NCBI GenBank assembly: GCA_938075305.1
Contig: CALJGV010000033.1
Span: 62,001-126,000, forward strand
DNA: 64,000 bases
Origin: an uncultured bacterium
Lineage (GTDB): Bacteria; Planctomycetota; UBA1135; GCA-002686595
Direction of reading: 5' to 3'
The notes beneath the pieces are model-generated. The model saw nothing but the letters and a program-made list of their open reading frames with translations, made no database searches and was not told the origin of the DNA. A program made the position numbers and the translations under genes. Below, piece by piece: positions 54,405 through 62,349 of this stretch (positions are counted from its first letter, which is position 1; every line of letters begins with the position of its first letter).

Positions 54405-54779
54405 TCAGGCGCGTCGCGCCCGGGCATCCGCGCGGTAACCGGCGAGCCTCTCGACGGCTCCGGGCAGCTCGGGATCCAGATCGAGCGCGTGCTCGAGGTG
54501 CCGGATCGCCTCCACGGTGCGCCCCTGGGCCTCGAGGACCACCGCGAGGTGGTGGTGGGCCTGCGGCAGTTCAGGGGCCATCGCGAGCGTGGCCCTGAGC
54601 CGCACCTCGGCCTGCTCGTACTGGCCGCGAAGGTGGAGCTCCACCGCGCGCCGAAGGGGCTTCAGCAGGTCTCGCGCGGACGGTCCGGTGCAGAGAGCCA
54701 GGCGCGCCGCACCCGAGGGCGCGGCGCTGGCAGGCTGGTTGGCAGGCTGGCAGGCTGGTGGGTGGATTCGCGGGCGCAT
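54405..54779 (-). CDS. Small TPR protein
   Basis: A 124-residue reading with a polar Pro/Ala/Gln-rich N-terminus encoded by short DNA repeats, and a C-terminal pair of TPR-like motifs (GQYEQAEVRLRATLAMAPELPQ and GRTVEAIRHLEHALDLDPEL). No signal or enzyme motif is seen. The ATG at 54779 is a guess; a longer frame starts at 54905. It precedes the exonuclease gene on the same strand by 69 bases. Confidence 0.6.
   Translation of the reverse strand: MRPRIHPPACQPANQPASAAPSGAARLALCTGPSARDLLKPLRRAVELHLRGQYEQAEVRLRATLAMAPELPQAHHHLAVVLEAQGRTVEAIRHLEHALDLDPELPGAVERLAGYRADARARRA
54729..54758. repeat. Short direct repeats GGCAGGCTGG
   Basis: Three copies of the 10-mer GGCAGGCTGG lie at 54729-54738, 54741-54750 and 54749-54758 (the last two overlap). 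They sit in the Pro/Gln-rich start of the small TPR gene and look like replication slippage. Confidence 0.75.
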
Positions 54780-55018
54780 GGCGATGGGATCAGGCCGCGT
54801 GTCCGCGCGGGAGGCCCCGCGCTTCTCGGTGAACCTCGACCATTTGGGCCGGGAGCTTGAGGCGTTTTCGACGTGCGCCGCCTGGCGCATCGGGGGCCTC
54901 CTCATCCCCGGGGAATCGCCTCCCCATTCGGCGGTATCGGGATCCTTGGAACCCTCTATCCTGAGTCGGCCTCGCGGCCTCGCACGGCCCCACGCTTCCT
55001 CGACCCAAAGTGCTCTTG

Positions 55019-56071
55019 ATGACGCTGCAAAGACTCCTCCTGGCCGCCGGTGCGGCCTCGGTGCTGGTCGCCTTCGCCAGGCCGGAGGGCCCGGCGGCTC
55101 CCGCCCCCCCCGATGCCCCTGGAACCCTCGACGCGAAGGCTCTGTACATGGAGCACTGCGCGAACTGCCACGGGGAGACCGGCGACGGAAAGGGAAATGA
55201 AGAGCTCGAGCGCCCGGCCAGGAGCTTCCTCCTGGGCGGCTACTCCTACGGCAACACCCAGAAGGCCGTCCGGCGCTCCGTCATCCACGGGATCCCCGGG
55301 ACGCCCATGCCCGCCTTTGGAGCCACCCTCGGGACCGACGAGATCAACGCGGTCGCGGACTACGTGATCAGCCTCGGCCCTCCGGGCACCATCGTGCAGC
55401 CCGGGGAGAGCGTCCTCGTGGTCGAGGACCGGCCCCTGGTGGTCAAGGGCATGATGCCCGCGTACGAGCAAGGGACGTTCCGCGAGCCCCGCAGCCTGAT
55501 CGTCGGGTTCCCCAGCGGCACCACCTTCCAGTTCCGCGCCGAGGACAGCCGGCTCCTGACCGTGCGGCAGGGCGAGTTCCTCGACCGCCGCGACTGGGGC
55601 GGGCGCGGCGGCGCCGAGCTGCAGCCCCTCGGCTCCCTCACCTGGAAGGCCAGCCGAGCCTCCCGCGACTTCACCGAATTCGAGGACCCGAAGACCGGGA
55701 AGGGCCTCCGGCGCAGGGTCAAGCGCACCGAGATCAAGGGCGACGACGTCTGGATCCACTTCGACCTCCTCGACGAGGAAGGCGACCGCGTCGGCGGCGG
55801 CCAGGAGTTCCTGTCCTTCCTGATGGTGAACGACGTCCCCGTCCCCATGCGCGCGATCCTCGGCAGCGGCGAAGGACGCGAGATCGGGCTCCGCGAGCTG
55901 CCGGGCAAGAAGGGTCGCGCCAGCGATTCGATCGACGTCACCACCACTTCGAACAGCCTCGTGGCGTGCGTCCTCGACGACGCTCCGAACATGCGCATCT
56001 ACCTCCACGCCCCGGCGTGGACCCCCTCGCTCGCAGCCAGCTTCCTCGCCTCGCTCCAGAAGAAGGACTGA
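55019..56071 (+). CDS. Secreted c-type cytochrome with unknown C-terminal domain
   Basis: The 350-residue protein has a signal-like segment (1-22) followed by a small cytochrome c domain: heme site CANCH (47-51) and probable axial Met97 in PGTPMPAFG. About 230 further residues are mostly beta-strand and match no domain I recognise. A GTG at 55010 would add three residues; ATG at 55019 is preferred. It lies 4 bases before the dehydrogenase-like gene, so it may accept electrons from it (inference from adjacency). Confidence 0.85.
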   Translation: MTLQRLLLAAGAASVLVAFARPEGPAAPAPPDAPGTLDAKALYMEHCANCHGETGDGKGNEELERPARSFLLGGYSYGNTQKAVRRSVIHGIPGTPMPAFGATLGTDEINAVADYVISLGPPGTIVQPGESVLVVEDRPLVVKGMMPAYEQGTFREPRSLIVGFPSGTTFQFRAEDSRLLTVRQGEFLDRRDWGGRGGAELQPLGSLTWKASRASRDFTEFEDPKTGKGLRRRVKRTEIKGDDVWIHFDLLDEEGDRVGGGQEFLSFLMVNDVPVPMRAILGSGEGREIGLRELPGKKGRASDSIDVTTTSNSLVACVLDDAPNMRIYLHAPAWTPSLAASFLASLQKKD

Positions 56072-56075
56072 CCCG

Positions 56076-58688
56076 ATGATCACACTCGCCATCCTCAGCG
56101 CGCTCGCCGGCCAGGATCCCACCCTCGCCGCCACCGAGGCCGACGCGTACACCCTCGAGTACCTCAAGACCCCGGACGGCTGCGTCCTCGAGGTCGGGGG
56201 CATGGACTTCCTCTCCGACGGACGGCTGGTGGTCAGCACCCGCCGCGGTCAGGTCTGGATCGTCGAGGATCCCCTCGGCACGGACTTCGAGAACGCGAAG
56301 GTCACCCTGTTCCACGAGGGCCTCTGGGAGGGCCTCGGCCTCGACGTCAAGGACGACGAGATCCACGTCATCCAGCGCGGCGAGATCTCGAAGCTCCTGG
56401 ACACCGACGGGGACGGCCGCTGCGACGTGATCGAGACCGTCGCCAGCGACTGGGGCGTGTCGGGCCACTACCACGAGTTCGCCTTCGGCCTCCCCCGGGA
56501 CAGCCAGGGCAACTGGTGGATGGGCCTCAACGTCAGCTTCGGCGACCCCGAGTGGTGGCACGGCCGCTCCACCGCCCCCTACCGTGGGTGGGTCCTGCGG
56601 GTCTCCCCCGACGGCACCGTCACCCCCTGGGCCAGCGGCGTCCGCAGCCCCAACGGCGTGGCGGTGGACAGCCAGGACCGGGTCTTCGTCACCGACAACC
56701 AGGGCGACTGGGTGGCGTCGAGCCCGATCTATCACATCCAGAAGGACGGCTTCTACGGCCACCCCAAGAGCCTCAACTGGACCGAGGACTACCGCTCCAC
56801 CGGCAAGCTCGCCCATGACGAGATCCCGCCCGCCCGTGCCGCCACGGGGCGAACGACGCCTGCGATCTGGATCCCCTACCAGTGGTCGCGCTCCACGGGC
56901 AACCTGCTGGAGGATCGCTCGGGTGGGGCCTTTGGCCTGGAGGACGGCCAGTTCGTGGTCGCCGAGCTCACCAACGGCATGATCCTGCGCGCCGGCTTCG
57001 AGGAGGTGCAAGGTCAACTCCAGGGCTGGGTCGCGCCCCTGCGTCAGGAGATCGGTTCGGTCAACCGAGTGCTCCAGGCCCCCGACGGCACGGTCTTCTG
57101 CGGCCTCACCAACCGGGGCTGGGGTGGTCGCGCGCCGGCCGACGGCCTCGTCCGGGTGCGCCGCACCGCCGCCGAGGCCATGGACCTGGCGGGCATGACC
57201 CTGCTCGACTTCGACGAGGAGACCGAAAGCTTCGGGTTCGAGATCGCCTTCACCCACCCCGTCCACGGCGACTGGGAGCCGACCGCGGACCGCGTGAAGA
57301 TGATCTCCTACGACTACGACTACTGGTGGGAGTACGGCTCCCCCGAGCGGCACGTGACCGAGCTGGAGCTCTCCGACGTCCGGCTCTCCGAGGACCGCAC
57401 CCGCCTCATCGTCCGGTCCTTCGACATCTTCCCCGCCACCTGCGTGCGGATCACGGTGGACGGGATCCAGGCGGGAAGCGGCGCGCCGCTCCTGCACCCC
57501 GAGGTCTCCTACACGATCAATCAGCTCCCCAGCGGCGCCCTGACCAACGCGTATGTCTCCAAGGTCGTGCCACCGCCCCCGAGCCGGGGCGAAGCCGACG
57601 CTGGCGTCCTGCGCCTCTCCTGGGGCGACGCCCTCGGACAGTTCGAGGCCGAGGGCTGGGAGCTGGTGGACGCCACGCTCGACCCCGAGAACAAGCAGCG
57701 CTTCAAGACGGGTGTGGGTAACGGCGCGCTCGTGAACGCCGGGCCCGACGCCACGGACCTGGTGACCCGCGGCTCCTTCGGCGACGCCCACGTGCACGTG
57801 GAGTTCATGCTCCCAGAGGACTCGGGCTCCGGGGTCCAGCTCGGCAACCTCGGCCGCCTGAACCTCTTCCCCGACCCGGAGGTCTGCGGCGGCTTCGAGG
57901 GCAACGGCGTCGCCGTCGGCCCCACCGCGGAGGCCTTCGGGGAGGCGGGTGAGTGGTACCCCCTCGACGTCTACTACCGCGCCGCCACGGACGAGAGCCC
58001 CGGCTTCCTCGATCGTGTGGAGCTCAATGGGATCACGGTCATCGAGGGCCTCGAGGTCCCGAACGCCGGCAAGGGACGCGCCCCGATCCGGTTCATCGGC
58101 TCCCGGGGCGCTGTCGCCGTGCGGAACGTCCAGGTCAAGCCCCTGGACCGTCCTGCGGACGCGGGCGAGTGGGAGTTCCTGGACGCCGGCGACTCCTGGG
58201 ACGACTGGGAGCTGGTGGGCGACTGCAACTTCGAGCTCGAGAACGAGGAGCTGATCGGCAAGGGCGCGCTCGGCTGGCTCTGGGCCCCGGTGGACGACCT
58301 CGGGGACGTCACCGTGCGAGCGCGGGTCAAGGTCAACGCCAACGGCGCCGGCGCCCTCATCGTCCGCGCCGCGGACGGGGACGAGGGCGTCGAGGGCTAC
58401 GAGGTGCGCGTGAACGCGTCCTTCCCCGACGACGCAATGACCGGCTCCATCCGCGCCGGCGAGGTGAGCGCCCAGGTGGGCACCCTGCTCATCGCCGCCG
58501 ACACCTGGGCGGACCTCGAGGTCGACGTCCGCGACGGCGAGGGGGGCACCAACGTGACCGTGTACCTCAACGGCGTGCTGGTGAATCAGATGATCCACGC
58601 CGACGGCTTCGAGCCGGGCGGCCTCGCGCTCCGCTGTGACCACGACGGCACCGTCTTCAAGATCCAGAACATCCGAGTCCGCCGATGA
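56076..58688 (+). CDS. PQQ-dehydrogenase-type propeller protein with C-terminal DUF1080-like domains
   Basis: An 870-residue exported protein. A short N-terminal signal (1-15) precedes a sugar/sorbosone-dehydrogenase-like propeller (about 25-470: GGMDFLSDGRLVVSTRRG, GHYHEFAFGL, VRSPNGVAVD, NQGDWVASSPIYH). Two concanavalin-like 3-keto-glycoside hydrolase (DUF1080) regions follow (about 525-690 and 700-870, the second with LNGVLVNQM). Architectures of this kind are frequent in Planctomycetota and are thought to act on oxidised sugars. Whether PQQ or another cofactor is bound is unknown. It overlaps the next gene as ATGA. Confidence 0.8.
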   Translation: MITLAILSALAGQDPTLAATEADAYTLEYLKTPDGCVLEVGGMDFLSDGRLVVSTRRGQVWIVEDPLGTDFENAKVTLFHEGLWEGLGLDVKDDEIHVIQRGEISKLLDTDGDGRCDVIETVASDWGVSGHYHEFAFGLPRDSQGNWWMGLNVSFGDPEWWHGRSTAPYRGWVLRVSPDGTVTPWASGVRSPNGVAVDSQDRVFVTDNQGDWVASSPIYHIQKDGFYGHPKSLNWTEDYRSTGKLAHDEIPPARAATGRTTPAIWIPYQWSRSTGNLLEDRSGGAFGLEDGQFVVAELTNGMILRAGFEEVQGQLQGWVAPLRQEIGSVNRVLQAPDGTVFCGLTNRGWGGRAPADGLVRVRRTAAEAMDLAGMTLLDFDEETESFGFEIAFTHPVHGDWEPTADRVKMISYDYDYWWEYGSPERHVTELELSDVRLSEDRTRLIVRSFDIFPATCVRITVDGIQAGSGAPLLHPEVSYTINQLPSGALTNAYVSKVVPPPPSRGEADAGVLRLSWGDALGQFEAEGWELVDATLDPENKQRFKTGVGNGALVNAGPDATDLVTRGSFGDAHVHVEFMLPEDSGSGVQLGNLGRLNLFPDPEVCGGFEGNGVAVGPTAEAFGEAGEWYPLDVYYRAATDESPGFLDRVELNGITVIEGLEVPNAGKGRAPIRFIGSRGAVAVRNVQVKPLDRPADAGEWEFLDAGDSWDDWELVGDCNFELENEELIGKGALGWLWAPVDDLGDVTVRARVKVNANGAGALIVRAADGDEGVEGYEVRVNASFPDDAMTGSIRAGEVSAQVGTLLIAADTWADLEVDVRDGEGGTNVTVYLNGVLVNQMIHADGFEPGGLALRCDHDGTVFKIQNIRVRR

Positions 58689-60529
58689 TCCATCGCACCC
58701 ACCTCATCCTCGCCTTCACGGCGACCCTCGCCCTCGGCGCGGCGTTGCCGCCAGTCTTCCGGGGATCCGTGCTGCGGATGCAACGCTCGGGTGAGATGGA
58801 GGGGACCCTCTCTGGGCCCCTGCGGCGCGCGAGCGCCGACTTCGCCATGGCCCCGGAAGCCGTGGGCGGCGGGTTGATCTTCAACGGCGCAGACGACGCC
58901 TTCATTTCACTCGGGGGCCAGCAGAGCAAGCTGCCCCGGGAGGAGCTCCACGTGGGCGCGCTCGTCTCCGTCGAGACCCCGCGCCGCTGGGGCGGGATCG
59001 TCGGCGCCGTCGAGGACAACGCCGAGGCCGAGACGGGCTGGGTGCTCGGCTACGACGACTCCGCCTTCACCCTGATGATCTCCACGGAGGCCACGGACGA
59101 CGGCGACGGCAAGCTGATCACCCTCCGCGCGGACCAGCCGTACGAGTTCGGTCGCCTCCATCTCGTCACCGCCTCCTACGACGGGGAGCGCGCCGAGCTC
59201 ACCATGGACGGCGTGGTGGTCGCGAGCTCCGACGCGCCGGGCGGCCCCATCCTCTACAGCGGAGAGGAACGCCTCACGGTCGGCGCCTATCGGGACGTGA
59301 ACGAGATGTTCCCCCACGACGGACGCATCGCGGCGCTGGAGATCTTCGACACGCCGTTCAGCCCCTTCGCCTTCCGGAAGCGCTTCGGAGCGGCCAACCC
59401 GACCCCGTGGACCGACGCGACCTTCGACTGGCGGGTCCAGCCCTACCTCACCTGGCCCTCCACGGACGCGGTGAGCATCCTCGGCGAGTCCACCTGGCCT
59501 TCGGAGGCCGTGGTCCTCTTCCGCCCCGAATCCCAGGCCGGCTGGACCGAGGTGACCTCGGGGACTCCGGGTTCGCGCCTCCACGAGGTTCGCCTCGAGG
59601 GCCTCGATGCCGACACAAAGTACTTCTATCAGATGAACCTCATCGGCGCCGCCAAGGGCGACGCCGTGCCCGTCCTCGAGGGGCCGCTGCGCTCCTTCCG
59701 CACGGCCCCCGACAGCGACGAGGGCGCGTTCACCTTCACGGTCATCGGGGACACCCAGACCAACGGCGCCGTGGCCAAGCGCGTGAGCGACCTCGCCTTC
59801 GAGCAGCGCCCGAACTTCGTCGTCCACTGCGGCGACCTGGTGGACACCGGGGGCAACAAGACGGATTGGACCGAGACGTTCTTCCCGAGCATGCGGCCGC
59901 TGATCGAGCACGCGCCGCTGGTGCCCGTCCTCGGCAACCACGAGCAGGACGCGCGGCTCTACTACGACTACATGTCGCTCCCGGCGCCGGAGCGCTGGTA
60001 CTCCCTGCGCTACGGCGCCGCAGAGTTCTTCATGATCGACGGCAACCGGTCGCTCGCCCAGCAGTCAGAGCAGCTCGCATGGCTCGAGGGCGCCCTCGCC
60101 GCTTCGAAGGCGAAGTGGCGCTTCGCCGTGCTGCACCAGCCGCCTTACACCAGCGACTCCAACGACTACGGCGACACGACCCTGACCTCGTCCACCCGGG
60201 GTGACATGAACGTGCGCAACATCGTCCGCCTGCTCGAGGAGCACGGGGTCGACATCTGCTTCTCGGGTCACGTGCACGACTACGAGCGCACCTTCCCCAT
60301 CAAGGGCGGTGCGGTGCTCCCCCACCAGGACGGCGGCGTGCTCTACATCACCGCGGCCGGCGGCGGCGGTTCCCTCGAGGACTTCGACGGTACGAACACC
60401 TGGTTCGGCAATCGCAAGGCGAGGCGGCACCACCACCTCCACGTGGCGATCCTCGGCGATGACCTGGAGCTGCAGGCCATGGACGAGGACGGTCGGGTCT
60501 TCGACACGCTGCGCCTGCGGGCGCGCTGA
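58685..60529 (+). CDS. Exported LamG-like/metallophosphatase protein
   Basis: The 614-residue protein has a signal-like segment (1-19) and a concanavalin/LamG-like domain (about 55-235). A short fibronectin-like link follows, then a purple-acid-phosphatase-type metallophosphatase (about 345-590) with VIGDTQ, CGDLVDTGGN, GNHEQD, and SGHVHDYERT carrying the metal ligands. It probably cleaves phosphate esters in the periplasm or outside. The start overlaps the previous gene (ATGA 58685-58688). It sits with the dehydrogenase-propeller protein as a likely operon. Confidence 0.85.
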   Translation: MIHRTHLILAFTATLALGAALPPVFRGSVLRMQRSGEMEGTLSGPLRRASADFAMAPEAVGGGLIFNGADDAFISLGGQQSKLPREELHVGALVSVETPRRWGGIVGAVEDNAEAETGWVLGYDDSAFTLMISTEATDDGDGKLITLRADQPYEFGRLHLVTASYDGERAELTMDGVVVASSDAPGGPILYSGEERLTVGAYRDVNEMFPHDGRIAALEIFDTPFSPFAFRKRFGAANPTPWTDATFDWRVQPYLTWPSTDAVSILGESTWPSEAVVLFRPESQAGWTEVTSGTPGSRLHEVRLEGLDADTKYFYQMNLIGAAKGDAVPVLEGPLRSFRTAPDSDEGAFTFTVIGDTQTNGAVAKRVSDLAFEQRPNFVVHCGDLVDTGGNKTDWTETFFPSMRPLIEHAPLVPVLGNHEQDARLYYDYMSLPAPERWYSLRYGAAEFFMIDGNRSLAQQSEQLAWLEGALAASKAKWRFAVLHQPPYTSDSNDYGDTTLTSSTRGDMNVRNIVRLLEEHGVDICFSGHVHDYERTFPIKGGAVLPHQDGGVLYITAAGGGGSLEDFDGTNTWFGNRKARRHHHLHVAILGDDLELQAMDEDGRVFDTLRLRAR

Positions 60530-60539
60530 GGAACGCTCC

Positions 60540-61406
60540 CTAGAAGCCGATCGCGGAAGACCCGGTGGTCGTGGCGAGCGACACGATGTCTCCGAGCTCG
60601 CGCTCGTCGATCTCCAGGGCCAAGGTCGAGGGCCAAACCAGCGGGATCGAGAGGTTGTCGAACCCCTCGGCCGCGAGCAGGCGCCCGAGGTAGGTCGAGA
60701 ACACGGCGACCTGGACCTCCCGGTTCGACGGGAGCTCATTGCGACCATCCGCGAGGGCAGCAGCGGCCGCCTCGATCGCGGGGGGCAGCGACCAGTTGCG
60801 CGCGAGCATGAGGCAGAGGGCCGGGCCCACGCGGCTGACGAGCTCCCTGCGCATGCGTGAGGACAGCTCTGCGCCCTGGCGCTTCTCAACGCGATCGATC
60901 AGCTGGTGGCCCAGCGGCGTCCCGGCGCAGAGGATCAGCCCCGCGAGCATCGAGGCGCGATTGGCGCCCAGCTTGGCCGACGACACGCGGTGCGAGATCG
61001 CGCCCGCGATCCGCGCGCTCTTCCAGGTCTGTTCTCCCCCAAGCACGCTCTCCAAGACCGGCCCGAAGATCTGCGACCGGGCGACCTTGATCACGGCCAG
61101 CTCCCACAGACCACGCATGCCGATGCGCTGCGCGGCGACGCTCGCAGATTCGACCGGATCGCTGGCGGCGTAGAGCGCCGAGTTGGCAAGGTTCAGGACC
61201 TGCCCCTTGAGCTCCTCGTCGCCTTCGAGGATCTCCCCGACCGCAACGGCGTTGTACTCCCCGCTCACGACGAGCGCGGCCAGCTCCACGGCGGCGCGGC
61301 TCAACCGGGGCAGCTCGTCTTCCGCAGCCTCCAGTTCGGTGACTAGGGCAGCACGCCACGCGCCGTCCAGCGACTCGGGCACACCTTCTTCCAAGGACAG
61401 CATCAC
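60540..61406 (-). CDS. HDOD-domain protein
   Basis: A 288-residue protein with an HDOD (HD-related output) domain, about 30-240, showing LPRLSRAAVELAALV, VGEILEGDEELKGQVLNLANSALY and RIGMRGLWELAV. HDOD domains act in signalling and often occur near two-component or c-di-GMP systems. The canonical HD catalytic pair is not obvious, as in many HDOD proteins. It is convergent with the phosphatase gene (10-base gap) and divergent from the cyanophycinase-like gene. Confidence 0.8.
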   Translation of the reverse strand: MMLSLEEGVPESLDGAWRAALVTELEAAEDELPRLSRAAVELAALVVSGEYNAVAVGEILEGDEELKGQVLNLANSALYAASDPVESASVAAQRIGMRGLWELAVIKVARSQIFGPVLESVLGGEQTWKSARIAGAISHRVSSAKLGANRASMLAGLILCAGTPLGHQLIDRVEKRQGAELSSRMRRELVSRVGPALCLMLARNWSLPPAIEAAAAALADGRNELPSNREVQVAVFSTYLGRLLAAEGFDNLSIPLVWPSTLALEIDERELGDIVSLATTTGSSAIGF

Positions 61407-61459
61407 GGGTGTCCTATCGAATGCAGATCCAAGCCAAGCGAAGGGAAAACACCAGAATC

Positions 61460-62326
61460 ATGGGGTGCATTCCCGTTAAGCGCTCCTGCTGGCACTGCGA
61501 CGGGCTCGTCGGGCTCGTCGTGCTGCTGTCCAGTTGCGGGACGATTCCCCCTGGGCCCGGGGCCCAGGGGAGCCTCCCGGGCGCCGTCCTAGCCGTTGGC
61601 GGGGGCGGCACGCCGGCCGCTGCCGTCCGGCGAGGGCTCCAGGAGGCCCCGAGGCCGGAGGGTGGGCCCCGGGTTGCCGTGGTGCCCTTCGCCTCCGCGA
61701 GGGAGGATCGCGGGCTGGGGTCCGTGGAGATGTGGCGGAAGGCAGGCGCCCCGTCCGTGGCCCTGGTCCCCGAGGACGAGGGCGCGCGGGCCCTGCTCGA
61801 GAGCGCGGACCTCATCTGGTTGGGGGGCGGGAGCCAGAGCAGGCTGATGGAGTCACTCGAGCGTCTCGATCTCGTGGAGCTGATCCGAGACCGACACCGC
61901 GCCGGAGCCCTGGTGGGTGGCACGAGCGCAGGGGCCGCCGTCCTGGGTGGGATCATGATCTCGGGTGACCCCGAGCCAGACGCGTATACAGGGGGCGCCA
62001 TGGCGCCCCTGCGGTCCCTGCAGCTGATCCCCGGGGTGATCGTGGACCAGCACTTCCGGGAGCGGAAGCGGGAGGGTCGACTCATCAGCGCCCTCCTCGA
62101 TCAGCCCACGGGTTGGGTCGGCGTGGGGATCTCCGAGGCGACCGCCGCCGTGTTCGAGGGCGGCACGTTCGAGGTGCTGGGCGACGGGGTGGTGCTCTTG
62201 CTGGACACCTCCAGCGCGCAAGTGGACCGCGGGGCCTCAGGCGCGCTGCAGCGCGCGAGCGGCGTGACTCTGTCGGTTCATCCCCCCGGTGACCGGCGCG
62301 AGCTCCCAGGTGCGAGCGGCCCCTGA
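61460..62326 (+). CDS. Cyanophycinase-like S51 peptidase, lipoprotein
   Basis: The 288-residue reading starts with a hydrophobic lipobox segment (LLSSC, Cys26). An S51 peptidase fold follows: GGGGTPAA, GGGSQSRL (122-129), the nucleophile in GGTSAGAA (Ser156) and DQHFRERKREGRL (196-208), all as in cyanophycinase. Cyanophycinase degrades multi-L-arginyl-poly-aspartate; exported homologues are known in other bacteria. No cyanophycin synthetase is seen here. ATG at 61460 was preferred for the lipobox; ATG at 61421 or GTG at 61409 would extend it. Confidence 0.82.
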   Translation: MGCIPVKRSCWHCDGLVGLVVLLSSCGTIPPGPGAQGSLPGAVLAVGGGGTPAAAVRRGLQEAPRPEGGPRVAVVPFASAREDRGLGSVEMWRKAGAPSVALVPEDEGARALLESADLIWLGGGSQSRLMESLERLDLVELIRDRHRAGALVGGTSAGAAVLGGIMISGDPEPDAYTGGAMAPLRSLQLIPGVIVDQHFRERKREGRLISALLDQPTGWVGVGISEATAAVFEGGTFEVLGDGVVLLLDTSSAQVDRGASGALQRASGVTLSVHPPGDRRELPGASGP

Positions 62327-62349
62327 GGGGAGGCCGTATCCTCCAGGGC

